This document shows positions 36,956 to 45,422 of a stretch of 64,000 nt of DNA, in pieces. The stretch's first letter is position 1. Each line of letters starts with the position of its first letter. Origin of the DNA: BJGO01 sp964640655 (GTDB taxonomy: Bacteria > Bacteroidota > Bacteroidia > Chitinophagales > UBA10324); the NCBI GenBank assembly GCA_964640655.1, contig CAZXFT010000005.1:62001-126000 (forward strand), in the 5' to 3' direction. The notes under the pieces were generated by a model. The model had not been told where the DNA came from. It was given only the letters and a program-made list of their open reading frames with translations, and did no database searches. Position numbers and translations under genes: made by a program.

Positions 36956-38137
36956 ATGATTAAATACATTCCGCGCTCGGTTTGGATTCTTAGTCTGGTG
37001 AGTTTATTCACCGATATATCAAGCGAAATGTTATATCCGGTAATGCCTATTTATTTAAAATCGATTGGTTTTACTTTTTTAGGCATAGGAATATTAGAAG
37101 GCATTGCAGAAGCTATCGCAGGCCTGTCTAAAATTTATTTTGGCAGGGTGTCAGACAAATATGGCAATTATCCAGTTTGGATAACCGCAGGCTATTCAGG
37201 AAGCTTTTTTTCCAAATTCTTACTTGTAGTTTCTGCAGCTATACCGGTGATATTTGTTTCAAGGCTAATAGATCGGCTTGGTAAAGGCATACGTACATCT
37301 CCTCGCGATGCGTTGTTGGCATTGGCCTCTACAGAAAATAGTTCGGCAAAAATTTTTGGATTACATAGGTCTATGGATACCATTGGCGCTGCCATAGGGC
37401 CTTGTATTGCTTTGTTAATTATGTATTTGCTACCGGGTGATTATCGTATGCTCTTTGTTATTGCTTGCATTCCGGCATTGTCAGGTGTTTTGCTCACATT
37501 GTTAATAAAAGAGAAAAAACAAGAGACAGTTTCAGATAAATCACGGCTGAATTTAATTGAGGTCTTTCGGGGAAAAGGCATTGAATCGAAACAGTTTATT
37601 CGGTCATTACTACCGTTTCTGTTGTTTGCATTAATTAATAGCTCCGATGTTTTTCTATTACTTAAAATGAAAACAAGCGGACTAGATGATACTCAAGTTA
37701 TTCTGGTTTACATCACTTACAATATCCTGTATGCTCTGTTTGCATTTCCCGTTGGAATACTAGCCGATAAATACGGTAAGAAACTCATTATCCGCATAGG
37801 CCTACTTTGTTTTGCCTTAACGTACTCCGGCTTTGTTTTTTTCAATGATGTTAAAGCCTTTTACCTGTTGTTTATTGTTTATGCCTTGTACGCGGCAAGT
37901 ATGGAATCTACCTCAAAGGCTTACCTGTCAGGCTTTCTGCAGCGCTCCGAGAAAGCAGGTGGACTTGGGTTTTATACAGGGTGGCAATCAATTGCGCTAC
38001 TACTCGCTTCTGTCTGGACAGGCTATTTTTGGCAGCAAAATTTGTTTAAGTACGCCTTTGGTATTTCTGCTCTGGTTGCTTTGTTGTGTTTTTTCCTGTT
38101 AGTCGGAAAGGATAGATTGTCAGATGTTGCCAAATAA
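36956..38137 (+). CDS. MFS transporter
   Basis: A 393-residue, about 12-helix major facilitator. N-terminal SLFTDISSEMLYPVMPIYL is a pattern of a bacterial MFS subgroup, and the loop 2-3 signature is GRVSDKYGNY. RLIDRLGKGIRTSPRDAL is a characteristic conserved loop of this subgroup. A repeat of the D-K-Y-G-K loop motif follows in the second half (GILADKYGKK). Substrate unknown; efflux is plausible. Directly follows ridA; the end overlaps convergent rnhB by 18 bp. Confidence 0.88.
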   Translation: MIKYIPRSVWILSLVSLFTDISSEMLYPVMPIYLKSIGFTFLGIGILEGIAEAIAGLSKIYFGRVSDKYGNYPVWITAGYSGSFFSKFLLVVSAAIPVIFVSRLIDRLGKGIRTSPRDALLALASTENSSAKIFGLHRSMDTIGAAIGPCIALLIMYLLPGDYRMLFVIACIPALSGVLLTLLIKEKKQETVSDKSRLNLIEVFRGKGIESKQFIRSLLPFLLFALINSSDVFLLLKMKTSGLDDTQVILVYITYNILYALFAFPVGILADKYGKKLIIRIGLLCFALTYSGFVFFNDVKAFYLLFIVYALYAASMESTSKAYLSGFLQRSEKAGGLGFYTGWQSIALLLASVWTGYFWQQNLFKYAFGISALVALLCFFLLVGKDRLSDVAK

Positions 38138-38734
38138 AGATAGCTGCTCCGATTCGTTAAGTGCAACACGAAACGACTTACGATGAAATGATGTTGCCCC
38201 TAACCTCAGAACTGCTTTTCGATGCGCTAGAGTGGGATAGCCTTTATTGGTTAGCCAGTCATATTGAGGATATAATTCGTGTAAACTCACCATATAATCG
38301 TCTCGAAATGTTTTAGCAAGTACTGACGCAGCACTGATACTTAAAAATTTCGCATCACCTTTAACAATACACGAAAAAGGTATTCCTTTATAAGGCTTGA
38401 ATTTATTGCCATCAACAATAATGTGTTGAGGTATAATTTTTAACTTATCCAAAGCCATATGCATAGCATTAATAGATGCATTTAATATATTGATCCTATC
38501 TATTTCAGTTTCAGAAACAAAGGAAACTTCATATGCTATCGCATCCTTAATAATGATGTCTCTTAATCGAAAACGTTCAGATTCGCTGAGTTGCTTTGAA
38601 TCGTTCAGTGCTTTGTTTTTGTATCCTTTTTCAAAAATTACAGCAGCTGCAACCACAGGTCCCGCAAGGCAGCCCCGGCCCGCTTCATCGCAGCCAGCCT
38701 CAGGGTAAATTCCGGAATAATTACCTTTTAACAT
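38120..38734 (-). CDS. rnhB: Ribonuclease HII
   Basis: A 204-residue RNase HII that removes ribonucleotides from RNA/DNA hybrids. The active-site signature is AGCDEAGRGCLAGPVVAAAV (Asp and Glu). Further acidic sites sit in KALNDSKQLSESER and HIIVDGN, and SISAASVLAKTFRDDYM is typical. The frame extends to 38776, but the ATG at 38734 (MLKGNYSGIYPEAGCDEAG) gives normal length and avoids overlapping the divergent gene. Converges on the MFS gene. Confidence 0.94.
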   Translation of the reverse strand: MLKGNYSGIYPEAGCDEAGRGCLAGPVVAAAVIFEKGYKNKALNDSKQLSESERFRLRDIIIKDAIAYEVSFVSETEIDRINILNASINAMHMALDKLKIIPQHIIVDGNKFKPYKGIPFSCIVKGDAKFLSISAASVLAKTFRDDYMVSLHELYPQYDWLTNKGYPTLAHRKAVLRLGATSFHRKSFRVALNESEQLSLFGNI

Positions 38735-38776
38735 CAGCCGAAAAGTAATTAATCCAGCGCTATTTGATGCACGCAC

Positions 38777-38784
38777 TATTTTTG
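38777..38784 (+). promoter_or_regulatory. -7 promoter element
   Basis: TATTTTTG matches TAnnTTTG and lies 18 nt upstream of the asparaginase-domain ATG (38803). Initiation ~7 nt downstream would give a leader of about a dozen nt. Confidence 0.45.
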
Positions 38785-38802
38785 CTGTACTTAAATACGC
38801 GC

Positions 38803-39300
38803 ATGGAAATCAGAATTTTTATTACCGGTGGCACCTTCGACAAGGAGTACGATATGATTAACGGGCAACTTTATTTTAATGAAACACACATTCCTGAGAT
38901 GTTAAAGTTAGGTCGATGTACCATAGATGTAGATGTTCGTACATTAATGATGATAGACAGCCTGGAAATGAATGACGCGGACAGACAAATCATCATCAAC
39001 CAATGTAAAAATTGTGAGGAGGGAAACATCATTATCACCCATGGGACAGATACAATGGAAATCACCGCGGCTCAATTGCAGGCAGCAAACATTCCTAAAA
39101 CAATTGTAATAACCGGTGCTTTAATTCCATACAAGTTTGGCAGCTCAGACGGGTTCTTTAATCTGGGTTCGGCACTGGCATTTGTACAAACCCTGCCGCA
39201 CGGTGTATATGTTACTATGAATGGACGTTACTTCAGAGCCGGTAATGTACACAAGAATAAAAAGACCGGATACTTCGAAGAGATTAACGAAACAAACTAA
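38803..39300 (+). CDS. Stand-alone asparaginase N-terminal domain protein
   Basis: A 165-residue protein equal to just the N-terminal half of L-asparaginase. First catalytic motif: ITGGTFDKEYD (Thr11). Second: IITHGTDTMEITAAQL with the Thr-Asp-Thr triad. ITGALIPYKFGSSDGFFNLGSAL follows. It stops after FRAGNVHKNKKTGYFEEI, where full-length enzymes (~330 aa) continue into the C-terminal domain. Start ATG at 38803 chosen because it gives the expected N-terminus MEIRIFITGGT and follows the promoter. Short asparaginase-domain proteins of this kind occur in other bacteria; activity is untested here. Convergent with the transglycosylase (17 bp overlap). Confidence 0.88.
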   Translation: MEIRIFITGGTFDKEYDMINGQLYFNETHIPEMLKLGRCTIDVDVRTLMMIDSLEMNDADRQIIINQCKNCEEGNIIITHGTDTMEITAAQLQAANIPKTIVITGALIPYKFGSSDGFFNLGSALAFVQTLPHGVYVTMNGRYFRAGNVHKNKKTGYFEEINETN

Positions 39301-40273
39301 GCAATCTATTCTGAATTCGAACATGAACCGGCGTGTCGGTGATTGCTTCGCTGTTCTCATTCTTTGCTAGAGAGATGTAACTGAGCGGAACAACAATTTT
39401 ATATTTTTTACCCTGATTAGGTAATTTCTGACCTACTAACCAAGGATTAAATTGTTTTAACGTGAAATAGTCACAACCCGTTGCTACACAGAAGTCTTCA
39501 ATATCATTAATACTGGTGTCAATACTGTGAGTTGAAAATTTGATGGTTTCCGAAGCAAAGCGGACTTTCTTGGTGGTCATAATCTGCTTGATGGAAAGTA
39601 TCCGGTACAAGTAATTTGAAGTTTCTTTATTTAAAGCTAGAGAATAGTAGTCGTCGGTACCACTAAGCGTTACTTTTCTGGATATACCGGCAATACCCAT
39701 ATTGTAAGAAGCTGCTGCCAAAGTCCAACTACCCAACTCCTGATAAGCTTGCTTCAAATAACTACAGGCAGCATATGTAGCTTTGATGTAATCATATCGT
39801 TCGTCAACGAATTCGTTAACTTCCAGACCCAAACCAAGTGCACTTCCAGGCATAATTTGCCAAATTCCGGCAGCACCTTTTGGAGAAACTTTATTGAGTA
39901 ATTGACTTTCAGCTAAAGCGAGGTAAATAAAATCATCAGGTACTCCTTCTTGTTTCAGGATGCCTTTTATGTCACGGAATATTTTTGAACGTACCGGATC
40001 TTTAAATATGGAAGGCAGTAACCAGTATGCGTTTTTGAGCATTTCACCCGCATAGCGGCCACGGACTTCCATATCGTGCATAGGCACTCCTTCACCTGCA
40101 AAGTTCAATTCATTTGGAATGTCCACTCCGGCATATCGTGTGTCGAAATGATTCACCCAGGTGGAATAATGATTCATTGTATCGCCTGCGCGGGTAATTT
40201 TAAAATAACCGCGAATGCAAAATGTCAACAGAATTACTGAAGCTAAAAACAGAAAAGCGAATGCCTTCTTCAT
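39284..40273 (-). CDS. Lytic transglycosylase (SLT/MltD-like), second copy
   Basis: A 329-residue SLT-domain protein with an N-terminal hydrophobic anchor/signal (AFAFLFLASVILLTFCI). Catalytic Glu122 in LALAESQLLN, followed by SPKGAAGIWQIMPGSALG, DERYDYIKATYAA and AAASYNMGIAG. A C-terminal region has CVATGCDYFTLKQFNPWLV, again LysM-like degenerate. Same architecture and motif spacing as the gene at 19591-20517 (catalytic Glu at 123 versus 122), so the two are paralogues about 19 kb apart. Peptidoglycan remodelling in the periplasm is the likely role. Confidence 0.88.
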   Translation of the reverse strand: MKKAFAFLFLASVILLTFCIRGYFKITRAGDTMNHYSTWVNHFDTRYAGVDIPNELNFAGEGVPMHDMEVRGRYAGEMLKNAYWLLPSIFKDPVRSKIFRDIKGILKQEGVPDDFIYLALAESQLLNKVSPKGAAGIWQIMPGSALGLGLEVNEFVDERYDYIKATYAACSYLKQAYQELGSWTLAAASYNMGIAGISRKVTLSGTDDYYSLALNKETSNYLYRILSIKQIMTTKKVRFASETIKFSTHSIDTSINDIEDFCVATGCDYFTLKQFNPWLVGQKLPNQGKKYKIVVPLSYISLAKNENSEAITDTPVHVRIQNRLLSLFR

Positions 40274-40320
40274 GAATCAGGATTTCATTAGTCGGACGTA
40301 TCCGAATATTGACCCCGAAA

Positions 40321-40848
40321 TTACGATATTTTACCCGATTTAACAATAGGCACATTAGAACACGCCTCACCATACATCAAACTGCCCGTGTAAGGCAATA
40401 ATATGCGCGCTGCTTCTACATATACTTCCTCTCCAATACCATTGTCCGAACAACCTTTTATTAGTAATTTCTTTCCTCTAAATGCCTCCAAATCTGTCGA
40501 TTGTAAGTTATCAGATATCAGCTTTGAAATCAATTGCCTTTCATTACCAAAGCAATACAGTGTGGAAAAGGGGTGAAGGTATGCTGCTATGAGCAAATAG
40601 GCCCAATATGGTACGATTGCATCTGAACTACAATAAATATAAATCGCTTTATTTTGATAATCAGTCCATTGTATGTCTTTGAGAGCCTGTCTGAATTCCT
40701 GCTCCTTAAGAATTAATTCTTTAAACAGAAATGGTTTGATATCGAAGGCAACCCGCTGAACCTTTGGAAGAAAATCTTCCAAATCAAGGGTTGCTAATAC
40801 AGTTGATGATGCTACCTTGTTAACTATCGGTTTCTCTTCGTTTATCAT
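40321..40848 (-). CDS. DUF2480-family protein
   Basis: A 175-residue soluble protein. IVNKVASSTVLATLDLEDFLP, RVAFDIKPFLFKELILKEQEFRQALKDI, IYIYCSSDAIVPYWAYLLIAAYL, and LIKGCSDNGIGEEVYVEA are the pattern of DUF2480, found in Bacteroidota and fairly conserved, of unknown function. Two Cys (CSSDA and GCSDN) are placed like possible metal ligands. 48 bp downstream lies ppiD (same strand, upstream in transcription), so they may share a transcript. Confidence 0.82.
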   Translation of the reverse strand: MINEEKPIVNKVASSTVLATLDLEDFLPKVQRVAFDIKPFLFKELILKEQEFRQALKDIQWTDYQNKAIYIYCSSDAIVPYWAYLLIAAYLHPFSTLYCFGNERQLISKLISDNLQSTDLEAFRGKKLLIKGCSDNGIGEEVYVEAARILLPYTGSLMYGEACSNVPIVKSGKIS

Positions 40849-40895
40849 AACAATTTGATAAACAGCTTTTTAACAACAAAAGTTTCTGCCTGCTA

Positions 40896-43019
40896 TTAAA
40901 AGAAATTATAACGCAGATCTTCTACTTTGAGTCGTTTTTTCAAAGCGTCTGTTAGTCCGTATTCTACACGAGGTGCAAGATTACGTGCCAAGTCAGATTT
41001 TTCGTTGCTATAATCTGCCACAGGTGCTGGGCTGGTTTTACCAAGCATCTTTACTACAAAAACGTAGTTATTACCAATAATTGGAGCTGAAACCGTATTT
41101 TCTTTAATAGCGTTCAGGTTACCAATCAATGCATTGTCAACTCCTATACCCATGATGTAAGAATCTGCAAAGTTGGTTTCCGGTACGGGTTTAATTTCTA
41201 GACCATACTTTGAAGCTATCGATTCCAAAGTGGTATTCATTTGTCCGGCTGCTGCCAATTCTGCAGCTATCTGAGCACCTTTTTTGCGGTTGCGCAGAAG
41301 TGGCTCAACCTGTGCACGGGCATTATTAACCGATTGAGTGCCTTCAGGACGAATTTCAACCAAATGAGCTACTACATAATTGCTTCCTGCACTGAAAACA
41401 GGAGAAATTGAACCTGCTTCATTTTTATATGCCCAAGTTACCAACTCGCGCGCACCGTCCAATCCAGAAAGTTGATAATCGCTTTTGCGAACCGCATCTG
41501 CTGTACGTTTGATAAACTTTGGATTATCGGTAAATGCCTGATTAAATGATTCAGGTGTATTGAATTTGGATGCAAACTGATTGGCTTGTTCAAAATATCC
41601 TTTATCCGTTTTTGAACTTGGTTCTACTTTACGAGTAAATGAATAGTAGCGAACAGATGGAGAATTTTTTACCGCTTCTGTGATTTTCACAATATGGTAA
41701 CCAAACTCGGTCTTGATTAATTTCATATCTCCTTGATTGCCGGCAAAGAACAGGAAGTTATTGAATGGCTTCACCGTCATACCTTGTTTGATAAAGCCAA
41801 GGTCACCACCCTTTTCAGCGCTGCCTTTATCGTCAGAGTATGTTTTAGCCAACTCTTCAAAAGCAGCACCTTTAGCGATCAGATTTAATACACTGTCTGC
41901 ACGGTATTTAATCTTTAATGTATCGGCAATTCCCTGAGTAGAGAATAAAATATGGCTGGCTTTAACCGAATCGGCCAATGTTATACGGTCAACTATTTTG
42001 CAAATCACAAAATCGTTACCATCCTGAATGGGGCCAATGATGCTGCCAATAGGTTGGCTGAACAGTCCCGGTTTTATAGCAGACTTATCTATAGCTGACT
42101 CAGGATAATACATTTCATCCAAAGCGCGGTCGGCATTCATTTTCACATAGTTAGTATCAAGGTCCGGAGCACTTAATTTTGCTAATGCATCAAAAACAAA
42201 AGTTCGAGCAACGTCAGTATCAGAAGACGACGGTTGAACGGTGAATACAACAAACTCAAGTTTACGATTCTCTTCCTGCTTAAACTTTTCTTTATTCTTA
42301 TTGATATACTGTTGAATCTCGTCGTCACTGATCTTTATTGTTGAATCAGCAATGTTGCTGTAAGGAATGGCTACGTACTCAAAAGAGAATTTGGTGTTAC
42401 GCTCGTTGTATGAGTTCTCAGCGTACCATTTTGGAATGTAAATACCGTTTTTAAATGCAGTACGTAGTTTGGTGGACAAACGGTCTTCGTTTACAAAGCG
42501 TTCAAAGTTTACCCAACGGGTCCGTTTCTCATTCACGTCTTCGCCATTTACAGAACGATCTAATTGACTAATGTAATTCTTCACCGCATTAGGGTCAAAA
42601 ATTCCGGTATTTGGGTTAGTAAATGTTTTTTTGATTTCAGCATTAGGATCATTTCCAAAGAAAAGGTCTTTCATCTCCGCTTCAGAAACTGAGATTCCAA
42701 GTTTCTCATACAAATCGCTGTTGATTTTATCCTGTATCAACTGAACCCAGGCCTGCTCTCGAATACTATATGTAGTATTATCGTCCATTGGACCAGGATT
42801 GTTGAGTTTATAGTTGACCATGAGTTGTTCTACCTTACTCATATACTCATTGTAATGAATTTTTTCACCGTCTATCACTCCGACTACATCACGGTTTCCG
42901 GTTAAAAGATTAGACTGGGAATCAAGTGCTGCCTGAAGAATGAAGACCACCAAACTGAAGCCAATCAATATCACGAGAATAGGGCCTAATTTGTTTCGGA
43001 TGTCTATAAATACTGCCAT
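40896..43019 (-). CDS. PpiD/SurA-type peptidylprolyl isomerase (membrane-anchored foldase)
   Basis: A 707-residue periplasmic foldase. One N-terminal membrane helix (GPILVILIGFSLVVFILQAAL), a long SurA-N-like chaperone region (about 30-330, with VIDGEKIHYNEYMSKVEQL), a parvulin domain (about 350-450: VKASHILFST, YSDDKGSAEKGGDLGFI, FGYHIVKITE) and a C-terminal ~250-residue helical region. Helps outer-membrane and secreted proteins fold after Sec export, relevant for the many T9SS and beta-barrel proteins here. First gene of a run with the DUF2480 gene. Confidence 0.9.
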   Translation of the reverse strand: MAVFIDIRNKLGPILVILIGFSLVVFILQAALDSQSNLLTGNRDVVGVIDGEKIHYNEYMSKVEQLMVNYKLNNPGPMDDNTTYSIREQAWVQLIQDKINSDLYEKLGISVSEAEMKDLFFGNDPNAEIKKTFTNPNTGIFDPNAVKNYISQLDRSVNGEDVNEKRTRWVNFERFVNEDRLSTKLRTAFKNGIYIPKWYAENSYNERNTKFSFEYVAIPYSNIADSTIKISDDEIQQYINKNKEKFKQEENRKLEFVVFTVQPSSSDTDVARTFVFDALAKLSAPDLDTNYVKMNADRALDEMYYPESAIDKSAIKPGLFSQPIGSIIGPIQDGNDFVICKIVDRITLADSVKASHILFSTQGIADTLKIKYRADSVLNLIAKGAAFEELAKTYSDDKGSAEKGGDLGFIKQGMTVKPFNNFLFFAGNQGDMKLIKTEFGYHIVKITEAVKNSPSVRYYSFTRKVEPSSKTDKGYFEQANQFASKFNTPESFNQAFTDNPKFIKRTADAVRKSDYQLSGLDGARELVTWAYKNEAGSISPVFSAGSNYVVAHLVEIRPEGTQSVNNARAQVEPLLRNRKKGAQIAAELAAAGQMNTTLESIASKYGLEIKPVPETNFADSYIMGIGVDNALIGNLNAIKENTVSAPIIGNNYVFVVKMLGKTSPAPVADYSNEKSDLARNLAPRVEYGLTDALKKRLKVEDLRYNFF

Positions 43020-43114
43020 TTATAAGGATTCGTTTTTAAAAAGGAAGTGCAAAATACGATGTTTGAAATGTAAAAAACAAGTAGGCCTCATATATAGTGT
43101 GTATCAGACATTAC

Positions 43115-43143
43115 TTGACTATAGTCTAATGAGGATAGTTTTG
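43115..43143 (+). promoter_or_regulatory. Promoter of the TlpA-like gene
   Basis: TTG at 43115-43117, an 18-nt spacer, then TAGTTTTG (43136-43143), 7 nt before the ATG at 43151. Fits the Bacteroidota consensus and predicts a nearly leaderless message. Confidence 0.55.
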
Positions 43144-43150
43144 CAGGCGA

Positions 43151-43690
43151 ATGAAGAAATTGAAATTCTCAAATCTGTTAATCATCATACTTGCGGTTGC
43201 CTCCATAACGGGATACTTTATTTACAAATCAAGTCTGCAAATCAATCTCTCAAACGGGGAGAAAATGGATGATGTGGTAATGTCAGGACCGAAGGGTGAA
43301 GTCCTTTCGCTGTATAGCATAGAAAATAAATTTGTGTTGGTTCAGTTCTGGGCATCTTGGTGCGGACCTTGTGTGAAGGAAATACCTGAACTCAAAGTAC
43401 TTTATACTGAATATAAAGACCAAAAAATTGGGGTTGCCGATGGATTTGAGATTTATGCCGTGTCGCTCAACTATGATGAAGAACGCTGGAAAAATTCATT
43501 GGCGGGGCTGGGCATCAACTGGACTTATAATGTCAATGACACATTGGCTTTTAAATCTGATATAGCTCGTAAGTATAACATTGGAGCCATTCCAACCAAT
43601 GTATTACTAAATCCGCAACATGAGATTGTTGGTGTTGACCTGTCGCCGGAGCAAATTAAAAAAACGCTCGACCGTTTTATGCGCCAATAA
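43151..43690 (+). CDS. TlpA-like thiol-disulfide oxidoreductase
   Basis: A 179-residue membrane-anchored thioredoxin-fold protein. An N-terminal helix (LLIIILAVASITGYFIY) tethers it to face the periplasm. The active site is WCGPC with Cys71 and Cys74 in QFWASWCGPCVKEIPEL; cis-Pro in IGAIPTNVLL. Likely reduces disulfides of c-type cytochromes or secreted proteins, and could receive electrons from the DsbD-like protein at 51871-53943. Divergent from ppiD. Convergent with the small membrane protein downstream (14-bp overlap). Confidence 0.9.
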   Translation: MKKLKFSNLLIIILAVASITGYFIYKSSLQINLSNGEKMDDVVMSGPKGEVLSLYSIENKFVLVQFWASWCGPCVKEIPELKVLYTEYKDQKIGVADGFEIYAVSLNYDEERWKNSLAGLGINWTYNVNDTLAFKSDIARKYNIGAIPTNVLLNPQHEIVGVDLSPEQIKKTLDRFMRQ

Positions 43691-44162
43691 ATTCATTGAT
43701 GTCCGTTGCAATAACTTGTAATGCTGATGCTTCAGCGGAGATAATTTCACTGATACAAATCACTTCAAGATTATCTAGCACAAGAATCAGTCTTGCTTTT
43801 GTACCGTTGATTCTGACTTCAGCCCTGGTTACAGACGACAGTGGAGTAGTGTAAATAACCTGCATGTATCCAAGATGCTTATATATGCGGTACATGTTAC
43901 TATCGTTTTTATCAAAAACCACTTTGCCGTTTTCAGAGATGTTCCAAACTCTGGAAAAAAGTCCAAATGCTGCTAAACCCAACGGAATAGCAGCCCAAGC
44001 CTGATCAATATTGGCTTTTAGAAACATGCAGGCAGCAAAAAAGACTATGGCAATAATAAACGAGGTGTTCAATACTCTTCTGGGCTTACTGGCAAAAACT
44101 AGTTCGTGCTCGTTTCTGAAAACCTGATTACTTACATTAACATAGTGCATCCAATAGAACAT
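43677..44162 (-). CDS. Small membrane protein, unknown function
   Basis: A 161-residue protein with two adjacent transmembrane helices (about 25-65: LNTSFIIAIVFFAACMFL, AAIPLGLAAFGLF) followed by a ~95-residue beta-rich cytosolic or periplasmic domain (KVVFDKNDSNMYRIYKHLGYMQVIYTT, ARLILVLDNLEVICISEI), a PH-like pattern seen in bacterial membrane-associated PH proteins. ATG at 44162 chosen; the frame is open to 44252 but that would overlap the divergent aminotransferase start. No family recognised with confidence. Confidence 0.65.
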   Translation of the reverse strand: MFYWMHYVNVSNQVFRNEHELVFASKPRRVLNTSFIIAIVFFAACMFLKANIDQAWAAIPLGLAAFGLFSRVWNISENGKVVFDKNDSNMYRIYKHLGYMQVIYTTPLSSVTRAEVRINGTKARLILVLDNLEVICISEIISAEASALQVIATDINEFIGA

Positions 44163-44237
44163 TTGTTTCAAAGCCGTAACATGAGTTTTTAGAAGCACAA
44201 AGCTACTATGCAAGTAGTGATTTACTTTTACCTCGCT

Positions 44238-45422
44238 ATGAATCAAAGGCAATTGTTTTTACAGCACAATGCACAAACCAGCAGCACTCCGCTGATGCTT
44301 GAGGTAGCGCATGCCGAAGGAGTATACATCACTGATACTGCAGGCAAACAATTTATTGATTTGATCTCTGGGATTAGCGTTTGCAACCTTGGCCATGGAA
44401 ATAAAGCGGTGCTGGATGCCATTAACAATCAATGTCGCAGTTATATGCACACTATGGTTTATGGCGAGTTTGTTCAAACACCTCAAACAGACTTTGCTAA
44501 AATATTAACTCAGCATTTACCTCCTTCACTCGATTGTGTCTACTTCACTAACTCCGGAAGTGAGGCTACCGAAGGAGCTATGAAACTTGCAAAACGATAT
44601 ACCGGTCGCAGCAAGTTTATTTCATTTAACAAAAGTTACCACGGAAGTACACAAGGTGCACTGAGTGTGATGGGTGACGAATATTTTCGCAATGCTTTCA
44701 GGCCTCTTTTACCTGATATTTTTCGATTCAACTATAATGACAACGAAGTACTCCACCAAATTGATACCGATACTGCAGCTGTGATAGTTGAAGTAGTGCA
44801 GGCAGAGTCAGGAGTTCTACCTGCTGATGTACAATGGTTACAATCATTGAAATTGAAATGCTCTGAAAACGGGGCTTTGCTTATTACAGATGAAATCCAA
44901 AGTGGTTTGGGTAGAACAGGTTCTCTCTTTGCATTTGAGCAGTATAATGTGATACCGGACATCTTATTATCAGGCAAAGCACTTGGAGCAGGCCTTCCTC
45001 TTGGTGCATTTGTCTCTTCAAGAAAAATAATGGGTACACTCAGTCATGATCCTGTGCTTGGTCACATTACCACCTTTGGAGGTAATCCAGTTTGCTGTGC
45101 TGCTGGCTTAGCAGGGTTCCTTGAATTATTGAAAGGTAACTGTATATCAGAGGTGAAGCATAAAGAGAATCTGTTTCACGAATTATTACACCATAAAGCT
45201 ATCAAGAGCTTTAGATCTTCGGGTTTACTCATGGCTATTGAGTTTGAAAATGAAACCATCAATCAAAAGGTAATTCAACAATGTTTAAAAAGAGGACTAA
45301 TATCCGATTGGTTTTTATTTGCTCCTCACTGCCTGCGCATTGCACCTCCATTAATTATTTCTGAAAAAGAGATCAGAAACGCCTGTTTAATTATTTTAGA
45401 ATCTATTCAAGAAATTAGTTAG
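44238..45422 (+). CDS. Class III PLP-dependent aminotransferase
   Basis: A 394-residue aminotransferase. Hallmarks: FTNSGSEATEGAMKLAKRY, SYHGSTQGALSVMG, IVEVVQAESGVLPAD, LLITDEIQSGLGRTG (Asp holding PLP nitrogen) and the PLP-lysine Lys247 in LLSGKALGAGLPLGAF, with the TTFGGNPVCCAAG end. Probably ArgD/RocD-like: acetylornithine, ornithine or 4-aminobutyrate transamination, but no neighbour fixes the substrate. Start ATG 44238 (MNQRQLF) preferred over an upstream TTG-like extension. Its TAG overlaps the GTG of the following lipoprotein. Confidence 0.9.
   Translation: MNQRQLFLQHNAQTSSTPLMLEVAHAEGVYITDTAGKQFIDLISGISVCNLGHGNKAVLDAINNQCRSYMHTMVYGEFVQTPQTDFAKILTQHLPPSLDCVYFTNSGSEATEGAMKLAKRYTGRSKFISFNKSYHGSTQGALSVMGDEYFRNAFRPLLPDIFRFNYNDNEVLHQIDTDTAAVIVEVVQAESGVLPADVQWLQSLKLKCSENGALLITDEIQSGLGRTGSLFAFEQYNVIPDILLSGKALGAGLPLGAFVSSRKIMGTLSHDPVLGHITTFGGNPVCCAAGLAGFLELLKGNCISEVKHKENLFHELLHHKAIKSFRSSGLLMAIEFENETINQKVIQQCLKRGLISDWFLFAPHCLRIAPPLIISEKEIRNACLIILESIQEIS

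Noticed and set aside
42940..43272. A 110-codon open frame across the divergent ppiD/tlpA start region
   Set aside because: It overlaps two well-supported genes and covers the tlpA promoter; composition does not look coding.
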